This document shows, one piece after another, positions 52,985 to 63,852 of a DNA stretch of 64,000 bases. Each line of letters opens with the position of its first letter. Position 1 is the first letter of the stretch. Below the pieces are notes generated by a model that worked only from the letters and a program-made list of their open reading frames with translations, made no database searches and was not told the origin of the DNA. The DNA is from Nocardioides ferulae (GTDB taxonomy: Bacteria > Actinomycetota > Actinomycetes > Propionibacteriales > Nocardioidaceae): positions 248,001 to 312,000 of the forward strand of contig NZ_QZVR01000005.1 in assembly GCF_003660455.1 (NCBI RefSeq). The letters are read 5' to 3'. The translations under genes were made by a program, and so were the position numbers.

Positions 52985-54564
52985 ATGGCAGAGCAGACGG
53001 TCCACGGCGAGATCGAGGTCGGGGTCGGGCCGGTCACCCCCGAGGACGTGGTGGCGGTGGCCCGGCACGGCCGGGCGGTGCGCCTCACCGACGAGGCGCG
53101 GCAGGCGCTGGCCCGGGGGCGCGCGGTGGTCGAGCGACTCGCGGCGCGGCCCACCCCGGCGTACGGCGTGTCCACCGGCTTCGGCGCGCTGGCCTCCCGG
53201 CACATCCCGATCGAGGACCGGGCCCGCCTGCAGCGCTCGCTGGTGCGCTCGCACGCCGCCGGGTCGGGGTCGGAGGTGGAGCGCGAGGTGGTGCGGGCGC
53301 TGATGCTGCTGCGGCTCTCGACCCTGGCCACCGGCGCCACCGGCATCCGGCCCGAGACCGCGCAGCGTCTGGGCGACCTGCTCAGCCACGGGCTGACCCC
53401 CGTGGTCCGCGAGCACGGGTCGCTGGGCTGCTCCGGAGACCTGGCCCCGTTGTCGCACTGCGCGCTGGCGCTGATCGGGGAGGGCGAGGTGCGCGACGCC
53501 ACCGGAACCCTGCTGCCTGCCGCCGAGGCCCTCGAGGCAGCCGGGCTGGCCCCGGTCGAGCTGGCGGCCAAGGAGGGTCTGGCGCTGGTCAACGGCACCG
53601 ACGGCATGCTCGGCATGCTGGTGCTCGCGCTCGAGGACCTGCGACTGCTGCTGCGCACCGCCGATGTCGCCGCGGCCATGTCGGTGGAGGCCCAGCTCGG
53701 CACCGACCGGGTGTTCGCCGCCGAGCTGCAGGCGCTGCGGCCGCACCCCGGGCAGGCGCGTTCCGCCGCGAACCTGGTGCGGCTGCTGGCCGACTCCGGT
53801 GTGGTCGCCTCGCATCGCGGGCCGGACTGCCACCGGGTGCAGGACGCCTACTCGCTGCGGTGCGCCCCGCAGGTGCACGGTGCCGCCCGCGACACCGTCG
53901 ACCACGCGGCGGCGGTCGCCGGACGGGAGCTGGCCAGCGCGGTCGACAACCCGGTGGTGCTGCTCGACCCCGGGGAGGGGGCCGACCGGGGTCGGGTGGA
54001 GTCCAACGGCAACTTCCACGGGGCCCCCGTCGGCTATGTGCTCGACTTCCTGGCGATCGCCGCCGCCGACGTCGCCTCGATGAGTGAGCGGCGCACCGAC
54101 CGGTTCCTGGACCAGTTCCGCAGCCGCGGCCTGCCGCCGTTCCTCGCCGACGACCCCGGCGTCGACAGCGGTCTGATGATCGCCCAGTACACCCAGGCGG
54201 CGATCGTCTCCGAGCTCAAGCGGCTCGCGGTCCCGGCCTCGGTTGACTCGATCCCCTCCAGCGCGATGCAGGAGGACCACGTGTCGATGGGCTGGTCGGC
54301 CGCCCGCAAGCTGCGCCGCTCGGTCGACGGGCTGGCGCGGGTGGTGGCGATCGAGGTGCTCACCGCGTCCCGGGCCCTCGACCTCCGGGCGCCACTGGAG
54401 CCGGCGCCCGGCACCGCCGCGGTGGTGGCGGCGCTGCGGGCCGCCGGGGTGGGCGGACCAGGGCCGGACCGGCACCTGTCGCCCGAGATCGAGATCGCCG
54501 TGGAGCTGGTGCGCACGGGCGCGGTTGTGCGGGAGGTCGAGGAGCAGATCGGAGGGCTGGACTG

Positions 54565-54565
<1 letters not shown>
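52985..54565 (+). CDS. hutH: Histidine ammonia-lyase
   Basis: The 526-residue protein converts L-histidine to urocanate and ammonia. It carries [11 protein letters not shown] (Tyr60), the MIO-forming tripeptide in [14 protein letters not shown] (Cys149-Ser150-Gly151), and the conserved [12 protein letters not shown]. The MIO tripeptide is CSG instead of the usual ASG, a variant I believe occurs in some actinobacteria. It overlaps hutU by 1 nt (TGATG), so the two form a histidine-degradation operon. ATG 52985 is chosen to match family length. Confidence 0.95.
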
Positions 54566-56247
<1,682 letters not shown>

Positions 56248-56257
56248 GCGCGGGCGT

Positions 56258-56316
56258 GGTTTCACCGGTCGACCGGCGAAACCGCCGCTGGACCAATGGA
56301 CCTTCATTGGCCCAGC
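56258..56316 (+). terminator. Tandem palindromes after hutU
   Basis: A 26-bp near-palindrome (GGTTTC/GAAACC around CCGGTCGACCGG, 56258-56283) is followed by GCTGGACCAATG/CATTGGCCCAGC (56287-56316, one mismatch). Together they form two strong stems 10 bp beyond hutU. Confidence 0.65.
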
Positions 56317-56431
56317 GAGAGTTTCGTTGGCCCGGTGTGACCGGTGAGGCGTGAGAGCCCCGCGCCGCGGGGTACCACCGGACCATGCACACGTCGTACG
56401 CCGTTCCCCCGGCCGTCGAGGGAGGGGCCCG

Positions 56432-56614
56432 GTGAGCGCCGGGGAGCCTCGCGACGACCGGCGGCGCCTGCCCACCAGCTGGGTGGTCGCCGCGTTCGTG
56501 GTGCTCGTGCTCGTCGTCGCGACGATCCTGATCGTCACGCGGTTCGACGGCGAGGACGACGTGCCGGAGGAGACCGACGTCGGGGCGCCGATGCTGGCCC
56601 AGCGCTCCGGTTGA
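56432..56614 (+). CDS. Small single-span membrane protein
   Basis: This 60-residue protein has a charged N-terminus, one membrane helix (TSWVVAAFVVLVLVVATILIV) and an acidic tail with DGEDDVPEETD. GGAGGGG precedes GTG 56432 by 4 nt. Nothing else is known; it precedes the M48 peptidase gene by 21 bp and could be co-transcribed. Confidence 0.65.
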   Translation: MSAGEPRDDRRRLPTSWVVAAFVVLVLVVATILIVTRFDGEDDVPEETDVGAPMLAQRSG

Positions 56615-56635
56615 CCCGCGTGCGAGAGTGACCCC

Positions 56636-57646
56636 GTGACGACGCAGCCGGCTCGGTCCCGGGCCACCCTCACCGACATCAGCTCCCGCGCCTGGGAGCA
56701 CCCCGCCGACCAGGGCGCGCTGGTGGCGCTGCGCAAGCTGAAGGGCTTCGACTCACTGCTCAAGGCGGTGTCCGGGCTGTTCAACGAGCGCGCGGTGCGG
56801 CTGGTCTACCTCGGTTCGGCGGTCCGCGTCGACGAGCGCCAGTTCGCGCGTCTGCACCGGCTCCTCGGCGAGGTGGGCCGCACCCTCGACGCCCCCGAGC
56901 TGCCCGAGATGTACGTCATCGCCAACCCCGTCCCGGGCGCGCTGACGATCGGCATGAACAAGCCCTTCATCGTGCTCAACTCCGGTCTCGTCGACCTGCT
57001 CGACGAGGAGGAGCTGCGGTTCGTCATCGCCCACGAGCTCGGCCACGCGATGAGCGGCCACGCGGTCTACCAGACCCTCCTCCAGAGGCTCCTGCAGCTC
57101 AGCGGCGTCTTCGCGTCGGTGCCGGTCGGCGGACTCGGGTTCCGCGCGATCATGGCCGCCCTGCACGAGTGGTCGCGCAAGGCCGAGCTGTCCGCCGACC
57201 GCGCCGGCCTGCTTGCGACCCAGGACCCCGCCACCGCCTTCCGGGTGCCGATGAAGCTGGCCAGCGGCGGGCACCTCGACGATCTCGACGCCACCTCGTT
57301 CTTCGCCCAGGGGCAGGAGTACGACGAGGCCGACCTGCGCGACTCGGTGCTCAAGCTGCTGCTGGTCGAGAACCGCTCCCACCCGTTCCTGGTGGTGCGG
57401 GCCGCCGAGCTGCGCCGCTGGGTCGACTCGGGCGACTACGCCAAGATCGTCGCCGGCGACTATCCCCGCCGCCAGGACGACGACGACGCGACGGTCTCCG
57501 AGGCCGCCAAGGCCGCGGCCCGCAGCTACTCCGACTCGTTCCGGCAGGGCCAGGACGCCGTCGGCAAGCTGGTGCACGACGCCGCCGGCATGCTCGGCAG
57601 CATGAAGCTGTGGCTCGACGCACAGCTGCGCCGCGACGAGGAGTGA
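56636..57646 (+). CDS. M48-family metallopeptidase
   Basis: The 336-residue protein has the zinc motif HELGHAMSGH (His133, Glu134, His137) and a conserved Glu/Asp ligand in SADRAGLLAT. It lacks an obvious signal peptide; one hydrophobic segment near 145-165 may touch the membrane. The N-terminal about 80 residues carry an extra region not typical of HtpX. It probably cleaves misfolded or membrane-associated proteins. GTG 56636 has GAGAGT 6 nt before it. Confidence 0.9.
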   Translation: MTTQPARSRATLTDISSRAWEHPADQGALVALRKLKGFDSLLKAVSGLFNERAVRLVYLGSAVRVDERQFARLHRLLGEVGRTLDAPELPEMYVIANPVPGALTIGMNKPFIVLNSGLVDLLDEEELRFVIAHELGHAMSGHAVYQTLLQRLLQLSGVFASVPVGGLGFRAIMAALHEWSRKAELSADRAGLLATQDPATAFRVPMKLASGGHLDDLDATSFFAQGQEYDEADLRDSVLKLLLVENRSHPFLVVRAAELRRWVDSGDYAKIVAGDYPRRQDDDDATVSEAAKAAARSYSDSFRQGQDAVGKLVHDAAGMLGSMKLWLDAQLRRDEE

Positions 57647-57657
57647 GCACGACGCAG

Positions 57658-57686
57658 TGAGGCCCCCGCCGGTGGCGGGGGCCTCA
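57658..57686. terminator. Perfect bidirectional terminator
   Basis: TGAGGCCCCCGCC (57658-57670) pairs exactly with GGCGGGGGCCTCA (57674-57686), 3-nt loop. It lies between two convergent genes ending at 57646 and 57703. Confidence 0.8.
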
Positions 57687-57702
57687 CGACAGCGTCAGGA
57701 CG

Positions 57703-57846
57703 CTAGAAGACTCGGCGGCGGCTGCCGCCCATCGGCACGAGGTTCAAGATCAACCCCACGATGGCCAGGATCAGGCCGATCGTGGTGAGGATCGAGATGT
57801 TCGCGATCAGGCCGATGATCAGCAGGATCACTCCCAGGATCACCAT
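57703..57846 (-). CDS. Tiny membrane protein, DUF6131-like
   Basis: The 47-residue protein begins MVILGVILLIIGLIANISIL, has two membrane segments separated by TTIGL, and ends GGSRRRVF. The pattern matches the small actinobacterial DUF6131 family of unknown function. GGAGGGAG precedes ATG 57846. It stands alone, convergent with the M48 gene. Confidence 0.85.
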   Translation of the reverse strand: MVILGVILLIIGLIANISILTTIGLILAIVGLILNLVPMGGSRRRVF

Positions 57847-57937
57847 GTTTGCTCCCTCCTCCCTGTGCTACCCCCGCCAAGGGGTAGCCGAAAGGTGGCC
57901 GCGGCAAACCTCGCCGGCCGGGAAGTGCTCCCGAAGG

Positions 57938-58822
57938 TCAGCCCTGGAGCGCGAGGATCGCCTCGTGGATGCTCAGCGTCCGCTGGGCCGACTCGACGTG
58001 GAGGTTCTCGACCATCTTGCCGTTGTAGGTGACCACGCCGGAGCCCCGGCCGTCCTCCCACGCCTGCAGCACACCGCGGGCGTCGGCGACCGCCTGCTCC
58101 GAGGGCGCGAACGCCTCGTTGGCGCCCTCGACCTGACCGGGGTGGATCAGCGTCTTGCCGTCGAAGCCCATCTCGCGGCCCTGCTGGCACTCGGCGAGGA
58201 ACCCCTCGAGGTTCTTCACGTCGTTGTAGACGCCGTCGACGATCGCGATGCCGGCCGCCCGGGCCGCGAGCAGCGCGGTGTGCAGCGACGGAAGGATCGG
58301 GGCGCGCCCCGGCACGTGCTCGGCGTACAGCTCCTTGACCAGGTCGTTGGTGCCCATCACCAGCGTGGAGAGCCGCTCGGAGGCCCGGGCGATCGCGAGC
58401 GCGTCGAGGATCGCGACCGGGGTCTCGACCATCGCCCACAGCGTGGTGTGGTCGGGGGCGCCGGCCTTCTCCATCGCCGCGACCAGCTGCTGCACCTCGG
58501 CGGCGCTGTTGACCTTCGGGACGACGATCGCGGCCGGGCCGGCCTGGGCGGCGGCGGCGAGATCGGCGTCGTGCCACTCGGTGCCGAGGCCGTTGACGCG
58601 GATCGTGACCGTGCGGCGGCCGTACTCGCCGGACGCCGCCGCGGCGCAGGCGGCCTCCCGGGCCGCGGGCTTGGCGTCGGGGGCGACGGCGTCCTCGAGG
58701 TCGAGGATCAGCCCGTCGCACGGGATCGACTTGGCCTTCTCCAGCGCCCGCTCGTTCGAGCTGGGCATGTAGAGGACCGAGCGCAGCGGGGTGAACTTCT
58801 CGTCGCTGGTCTGCGGGCTCAT
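57938..58822 (-). CDS. HpcH/HpaI aldolase (citrate lyase beta-like), 294 aa
   Basis: This CitE-like TIM-barrel protein has VLYMPSSNERALEKAKSIPCDGLILDLEDAVAPDAK (metal-binding Glu-Asp), VVPKVNSAAEVQQL and FDGKTLIHPGQV. Such enzymes cleave or form malyl-CoA-type or citramalyl-CoA compounds. It follows the 362-residue paralogue with 1 nt between, forming an operon. It is probably a malyl-CoA lyase or related thioesterase; citrate lyase itself is excluded as no CitD/CitF is present. Confidence 0.88.
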   Translation of the reverse strand: MSPQTSDEKFTPLRSVLYMPSSNERALEKAKSIPCDGLILDLEDAVAPDAKPAAREAACAAAASGEYGRRTVTIRVNGLGTEWHDADLAAAAQAGPAAIVVPKVNSAAEVQQLVAAMEKAGAPDHTTLWAMVETPVAILDALAIARASERLSTLVMGTNDLVKELYAEHVPGRAPILPSLHTALLAARAAGIAIVDGVYNDVKNLEGFLAECQQGREMGFDGKTLIHPGQVEGANEAFAPSEQAVADARGVLQAWEDGRGSGVVTYNGKMVENLHVESAQRTLSIHEAILALQG

Positions 58823-58823
58823 C

Positions 58824-59912
58824 TCAGGCCTCCTCGCCCTCGAGCTGGATCGCGTCGTACTGCTGCTTGAGCTCCGGGTCGATCGCGGCCAGCTGCTCGG
58901 CCAGCTCGACCATCACCAGGCACTGCTTGAGGGAGGCGTCGTCCTCCATCTTGCCGTCGAGCATCACCGCGCCGGTGCCGTCGCCCATCGCCTCCACGAC
59001 CCGTCGGGCGTGCTTGACGTCCTCCACGCTCGGGCTGAACACCCGGTTGGCGATCGCGATCTGCTTGGGGTGCAGGCTCCAGGTGCCGACGCAGCCGAGC
59101 AGGAACGCGTTGCGGAACTGGTCCTCGCAGGCCACCACGTCGGCGATGTCGCCGAACGGCCCGTAGTAGGGGTAGATGCCGTGCATCGCGCACGCGTCGA
59201 CCATGCGGGCGATCGTGTAGTGCCACAGGTCCTGCTGGAAGGTCGAGCGCTGCGCCTCGATCTGGGCGACGCCGAGCTCGTTGAGCGGCGGGTCCTGGCG
59301 GACCAGGTAGCCGGGGTGGCCGCCGCCGACCCGGGTGGTCTTCATCCGGCGGTCCGCGGCCAGGTCGGCCGGGCCGAGCGAGAGGCCCTGCATGCGCGGG
59401 CTCGCGCCGCAGATCTCCTCGACGTTGGCGACCCCGCGGGCGGTCTCGAGGATCGCGTGCACGAGGATCGGCCGCTCCAGGCCGGCCTTGGCCTCGAGCT
59501 GGGCGAGCAGCCGGTCGACGTACTGGATGTCCTCGGCGCCCTGCACCTTCGGCACCATGATCACGTCGAGCTTGTGGCCGATCGCCGGCACCAGCGTGGT
59601 CAGGTCGTCGAGCACCCAGGGGCTGTCGAGGGCGTTGATGCGGGTCCAGAGCTGGGTGGGCCCGAAGTCGGTCTCGGAGGCGATCTTCACCAGGCCCTCG
59701 CGGGCGGCGACCTTGTTGTCGGCCTTGATCGCGTCTTCGAGGTTGCCGAGGAGGACGTCGACCCTGCCGACCATGTCGGGGATCTTCGCGGCCATCTTCG
59801 GGTTGCTCGGGTCGAAGAAGTGGATCGCCCGGCTGGGCCGGGCCGGGATCTCTCGGAGGGGCTCGGGTGCGCCCACGGCGAGGGGGCGGAAGAAGTCCTT
59901 GGCGCTGCGCAT
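58824..59912 (-). CDS. HpcH/HpaI aldolase family protein, 362 aa
   Basis: The protein has [38 protein letters not shown] near the N-terminus (Glu-Asp metal site), [20 protein letters not shown], and [20 protein letters not shown]. It is longer than its downstream neighbour and resembles actinobacterial L-malyl-CoA/beta-methylmalyl-CoA lyases. The likely partners act on CoA thioesters. ATG 59912 is the start; the upstream 211 bp contain an 84-bp nested hairpin. Confidence 0.88.
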   Translation of the reverse strand: MRSAKDFFRPLAVGAPEPLREIPARPSRAIHFFDPSNPKMAAKIPDMVGRVDVLLGNLEDAIKADNKVAAREGLVKIASETDFGPTQLWTRINALDSPWVLDDLTTLVPAIGHKLDVIMVPKVQGAEDIQYVDRLLAQLEAKAGLERPILVHAILETARGVANVEEICGASPRMQGLSLGPADLAADRRMKTTRVGGGHPGYLVRQDPPLNELGVAQIEAQRSTFQQDLWHYTIARMVDACAMHGIYPYYGPFGDIADVVACEDQFRNAFLLGCVGTWSLHPKQIAIANRVFSPSVEDVKHARRVVEAMGDGTGAVMLDGKMEDDASLKQCLVMVELAEQLAAIDPELKQQYDAIQLEGEEA

Positions 59913-60015
59913 GCGGCGGAACCTAGCAGCGCGATGTGACCGGCCGGTATGACGGATGTCTCGGTGGGGGATGGGAGCGGGGCGGGGCCGTGCGTCGGGT
60001 GGGCTCGTGTGTCGC

Positions 60016-60099
60016 TTCATCAAGGGATGCAGCCGAACCTGCACTTCCCGTGGCGTGCCCACCTAGGGAAGTGCAGGTTGACCGGCATCCCTTGATGAA
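60016..60099. repeat. 84-bp nested inverted repeat
   Basis: Outer arms TTCATCAAGGGATGC (60016-60030) and GCATCCCTTGATGAA (60085-60099) match perfectly. Inner arms AACCTGCACTTCCC (60036-60049) and GGGAAGTGCAGGTT (60066-60079) also match perfectly. The two are separated by 5-nt internal loops. The 16-nt apex can pair four more bases (GTGG/CCAC). It lies between two minus-strand genes. Confidence 0.9.
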
Positions 60100-60123
60100 A
60101 CCGCAGCGGACAGGTGCGGCCCC

Positions 60124-60702
60124 TCACCCACGCCGCCGCCACCGGCGACGACGAGCCCGTGGGGGCGGTGCGGCCTCGGCGGCCGCCCGGGCCGCCGCCC
60201 GCCGGGCATCGCGACGCTCCCGCCAGGCGGCCACGGTCTCGTCCACGTCACGGGGCATCGTCACCAGCGGCGGCCCCTCCGGCAGGCGGTAGCGCGCGGC
60301 GATCACCCGGGCGTTGAACTCCTCGACCTCGCGGCGCACCTCGGCCTCCGCGGCCATGGCGTCGAGGCGGCCGTCGAGCTCGGCGTCCTCACGGCGCAGC
60401 TGCACGCTGGGCGGCAGCACCACCAGTCGCTCGCGCTCGATGAGCCTCTTGAGCCACCAGTCGGGGTCGTGCTCGGCCTCGAGGCCCTCGATCGGGCGCC
60501 CCTGCCCGGGCAGGTCGTCGAAGTCGCCGCGCTCCATCGCCCGGCGCACCTGCAGGTCGACCCAGGTCTGCTGCTGGGCGATGCGCGCACGGGCCGCCGC
60601 GCGGCTGTCACGTTCCTGCGCCGGCGCGGCTGACCCGTCGGGGGTACGCCGCGGCTGGTCGCCGCCGGGCCCCGGGTCGCGGTCGTCGGGCATCGGGCTC
60701 AC
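60124..60702 (-). CDS. DUF1992 (DnaJ-family-related) protein
   Basis: The 192-residue protein has the DUF1992 core WVDLQVRRAMERGDFDDLPGQGRPIEGLE and DPDWWLKRLIERERLVVLPPSVQLRRE. The family is sometimes annotated as DnaJ homologue subfamily C28; function is unknown. The C-terminus is rich in Arg/Ala. GTG 60702 or ATG 60693 can start it. Confidence 0.9.
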   Translation of the reverse strand: MSPMPDDRDPGPGGDQPRRTPDGSAAPAQERDSRAAARARIAQQQTWVDLQVRRAMERGDFDDLPGQGRPIEGLEAEHDPDWWLKRLIERERLVVLPPSVQLRREDAELDGRLDAMAAEAEVRREVEEFNARVIAARYRLPEGPPLVTMPRDVDETVAAWRERRDARRAAARAAAEAAPPPRARRRRWRRRG

Positions 60703-60777
60703 CCCCTCCTCCGATCGACGGTAGCGCGGGCGGGAGGGGCGCCGGGGCGCCCAGCCGGGGTCGGCTCGGCTCCTGGC

Positions 60778-62244
60778 TCAGCCCCCCGCGGCCACCTGGG
60801 GCGCCTCGGCCGGCGACCGCGGCAGGAGCAACAGTGACGCGGCGGCGAGCAGGGCGGCCACGGCGCACACCGACCAGACGGTGAGGTAGCCCGAGAGCGG
60901 GGCGTGGCCGGCCTCGGGCCCTTCGAGTGAGCCGGTGGCGGCGAGCGCGATCGCGAACACCGACGAGGCGAGGGCACCGCCGACGGTCTTGGTCGCGTTG
61001 GTCATCCCGGTGGCGAAGCCGGTGCGGTCGGGTGGGGCCGCCGCGGCCGCCGCCGCCGGCAGCGCCGCCACCAGCGCGCCCGAGCCGAGCCCGGCGACGG
61101 CCATGTTCACCAACGCCTGCGCGGTGGTGTCGTGGAACGGCAGCCACAGGCCGTAGCCGAGCGCGACCAGCAGGGCGGAGACCACCAGGGCCCCGCGCGG
61201 GCCGAACAGCCGGGTGGTGAGCGGCAGCGTGAACGCGCCGATCGCGAGGAAGACGACGTAGACGCCGATCAGCGTGGACACGAACCCGGCACCCACGCCC
61301 AGGCCGTAGCCGGTGACGTCGGGGTCGGTGCGGGCGTAGGTGGACAACGGGATCTGCGCACCCAGCACCGACATCCCGAACAGGAACGCGGTCAGCTGCA
61401 CCGGCCACTGGCCGGGCCGCACCAGCACCCGGACGTCGATCATCGGGTCGCTGCGCGCGTTCTCGTAGCGGGTGAACGGCACCAGCGTCAGCAACCCGGC
61501 CGCGACCAGGGCCCACGCCAGCGGGCTGCCGACCCCCTCGAGCCGGACGACGATCAGGCCGGCCATCACCAGGCCCAGCACGGCCGTGACGAGCGCCAGC
61601 CCGCCCCAGTCGAAGCCGCCGGCGGACTCGCCCGGTGCGTCCTCGACACCGAACCAGACCAGCACCAGGCACAGCGTCACCGCGATCGCCGGGAGCGAGA
61701 GCAGCGCCTCCATCGACAGCACCCCGACCAGGGCACCCGACGACAGCGCGCCGACGATCACGGCCAGCTCGAGGGCCCCCACCAGCACCGCCGCGGCGCG
61801 CCGGGTGAGCAGCACCTGCCGGCCGGTGCCGGCGGTGCGGCGGTGGATGATCGCCACCTCCAGGGGCAGCCACACGACATAGGCGCCCTGGAGCGCCCAG
61901 GCGACCAGGAACGTGCCGAACGACGGCGCGAACGCCACCGCCCAGGAGCCGAGGGCGGTGACCGCGGTCGAGAGCAGCAGCACCCTCTTGTGGCCCACGA
62001 GGTCGCCGAGCCGGGCCAGTGGCGGCACCACCAGCGCCGAGACGATCAGCTGGGCGGCCTCGAACCAGTTCACGTCGGCGTCGCTGATCGTGAGGTGGTC
62101 GGCGATGTCGCTGAAGATCGGCGTGTAGTAGCCCTGCAGGATGCCGCTGGCCAGCTCGACGCAGACCAGGAACCCGACGATGACGACGAGGCTGTGTGCG
62201 GTGCTGCCCTGCACGGTGCTCTTGGTGGGCATGGGCAGGGTCAC
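60778..62244 (-). CDS. MFS transporter, 14-helix DHA2-like
   Basis: The 488-residue protein has about 14 hydrophobic helices and LARLGDLVGHKRVLLL (loop motif). FATGMTNATKTVGGALASSVF is in the second half. It resembles drug/proton antiporters of the DHA2 group. GTG 62244 overlaps the stop of the M20 peptidase gene by 4 nt (GTGA), so the two are coupled and may act together, for example on a peptide-like compound. Confidence 0.9.
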   Translation of the reverse strand: MTLPMPTKSTVQGSTAHSLVVIVGFLVCVELASGILQGYYTPIFSDIADHLTISDADVNWFEAAQLIVSALVVPPLARLGDLVGHKRVLLLSTAVTALGSWAVAFAPSFGTFLVAWALQGAYVVWLPLEVAIIHRRTAGTGRQVLLTRRAAAVLVGALELAVIVGALSSGALVGVLSMEALLSLPAIAVTLCLVLVWFGVEDAPGESAGGFDWGGLALVTAVLGLVMAGLIVVRLEGVGSPLAWALVAAGLLTLVPFTRYENARSDPMIDVRVLVRPGQWPVQLTAFLFGMSVLGAQIPLSTYARTDPDVTGYGLGVGAGFVSTLIGVYVVFLAIGAFTLPLTTRLFGPRGALVVSALLVALGYGLWLPFHDTTAQALVNMAVAGLGSGALVAALPAAAAAAAPPDRTGFATGMTNATKTVGGALASSVFAIALAATGSLEGPEAGHAPLSGYLTVWSVCAVAALLAAASLLLLPRSPAEAPQVAAGG

Positions 62245-63677
62245 AGGTCCTCCGGGGGCGGTGCGGTCGGGGGCCGGGTCTCGGCCGGCAGCCCCTCGAG
62301 GAGCGTGCGGTACCACGCGATGCCGTCGAGGAACGCCTCGACGCCGAGGTGCTCGTCGTAGGAGTGGATCGACTCCCGCTGGGCCTTGGTCATCCGGAAC
62401 GGCGCGAACCGGTAGACGCGCTCGCAGATCGCGGTGAAGTGGCGCGAGTCGGTGGCCGCCATCATCACGTAGGGCGCCGGCACGGCGTCGGGGAAGACCG
62501 CCGCGATCGTGTGCTCGAGCAGCCGGAACGCGTCGTCGTCGACGGGGGAGACCGGGCTCGGCTCCTGCTCCTCCAGAACGGTGACGGTGACGCCGTCGCC
62601 GACCGCGCGGCGTACGTGCTCGACGACGCCGGCGACGGTGTCGCCGACCATCACCCGCACGTTCACCCCGGCCTTGGCGGTGGAGGCGATCACGTTCAGC
62701 GCCGGGGATCCGGAGAGCGTGGTGACCGCGAAGGTGGTGCGGGTCATCGCCGCGGTCTCCGCACCGGCGGCGAGCAGCGCCCGCGTCAGCACCGGCCGCA
62801 GCCGGTCGGCGCGGGCCATCAGCGGACGCAGCGCGGCCGGGGCGTGGGGGGCCATCCGGCGGAACAGCTCGACGGTCGGCTCGGGCACGCTCGCGGGCAT
62901 CGGGGAGCGCTCCAGCCGGAGCACCGCCCGCGCCAGCCGTGCGGTCGGCCCGCCCTTGGCCGGGGTGGAGGCGTGGCCGCCGCGGCCGTCGGTCCGCAGC
63001 TCCAGGGTGGTGACACCCTTCTCGGTGACGCCGACCACCCCCACCGGCGCGGCCACGCCGGGGAACGCCTCGTGGGCGATCGCGCCGCCCTCGTCGAGCA
63101 CGAACCACGGGCGTACGCCGCGCCCGCGCAGCTCCTCGACGGCGAGCCGGGCGGCGGTGCCCATCACCTCCTCGTCGCAGCCGAACGAGAGCCAGACGTC
63201 CTGGGCGGGCACGAAGCCGTCGCCGAGCAGCGACTCGACCGCCTCGCAGATCGCCACCAGGCAGCCCTTGTCGTCGAGCGTGCCCCGGCCCCAGATGCTG
63301 CCGTCGACGATCTCGGCGCCGAACGGGTCGTGCCGCCAGGGGGCGTCGCCGTCGACCGGCACCACGTCGAGGTGCGCCATCAGCACCGCCGGCCGGGCCG
63401 TGCTGCGGCCGGGCCAGCGGAAGAGCAGGCCGTGGGTGTGGATGCGGGTGAGGTCGAGCCGCTCGTGCAGCAGCGGGAACAGCCGGGCCAGCTCGGTGAG
63501 GAACCGGTCGAACGCTGCGGTGTCGACCTCGGCGGGGTCACGCGAGGAGACGGTGGGGATCCGCACCAGCGCCTGCAGCTTCGCGACCGCCCGCGGCAGA
63601 CCGCCGCCGTCGATCGTCGCCTCCTGTGCCACGGCGCGGTGGCTCGCGGCACCGCCCCCCTGCTCCCTGCCCGGCAT
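62241..63677 (-). CDS. M20-family zinc peptidase/deacylase
   Basis: The 478-residue protein has the M20 metal site: AHLDVVPV (His102, Asp104), GRGTLDDKGCL (Asp near 136), GCDEEVMG (Glu169/170), and a late HF (TDSRHFTAI). It hydrolyses peptide or amide bonds; Xaa-type carboxypeptidase or acyl-amino acid deacylase are both possible. ATG 63677 fits TACCCT 7 nt upstream. It is coupled to the MFS gene. Confidence 0.93.
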   Translation of the reverse strand: MPGREQGGGAASHRAVAQEATIDGGGLPRAVAKLQALVRIPTVSSRDPAEVDTAAFDRFLTELARLFPLLHERLDLTRIHTHGLLFRWPGRSTARPAVLMAHLDVVPVDGDAPWRHDPFGAEIVDGSIWGRGTLDDKGCLVAICEAVESLLGDGFVPAQDVWLSFGCDEEVMGTAARLAVEELRGRGVRPWFVLDEGGAIAHEAFPGVAAPVGVVGVTEKGVTTLELRTDGRGGHASTPAKGGPTARLARAVLRLERSPMPASVPEPTVELFRRMAPHAPAALRPLMARADRLRPVLTRALLAAGAETAAMTRTTFAVTTLSGSPALNVIASTAKAGVNVRVMVGDTVAGVVEHVRRAVGDGVTVTVLEEQEPSPVSPVDDDAFRLLEHTIAAVFPDAVPAPYVMMAATDSRHFTAICERVYRFAPFRMTKAQRESIHSYDEHLGVEAFLDGIAWYRTLLEGLPAETRPPTAPPPEDL

Positions 63678-63783
63678 GGGAGGCAGGGTACGACGCCGCG
63701 GCCGCAACGGTGGGGTCGCACGTCCCCTCTCGGCGGGTCCGCGGTCCATGGTCCGTCGGCGGCGGCCGAAGCAGGATGGAGGC

Positions 63784-63852
63784 ATGGACGCCTCACTGTG
63801 GTGGGTGCCGTGGTGGGGGCCGGCGACCGTCTTCTCCGGGGCCCGGCCGTGA
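63784..63852 (+). CDS. Trp-rich leader mini-ORF upstream of the P-type ATPase
   Basis: A 22-codon frame from ATG 63784 contains SLWWVPWWG with four Trp in seven residues. CAGGAT lies 6 nt upstream (leaderless) and GGAGG overlaps. Its stop overlaps the GTG start of the ATPase gene by 4 nt, so translation is coupled. In-frame ATG 63748 would extend it to 34 residues. Could be a leader peptide or a small membrane-associated peptide. Confidence 0.5.
   Translation: MDASLWWVPWWGPATVFSGARP

Noticed and set aside
57938..59912. Citrate lyase complex
   Set aside because: Two CitE-like proteins but no acyl carrier (CitD) or alpha subunit (CitF) genes nearby; malyl-CoA-type lyases are more likely.
60016..60099. 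Insertion sequence or MITE
   Set aside because: No transposase, no target-site duplication visible, and only one copy in the window.
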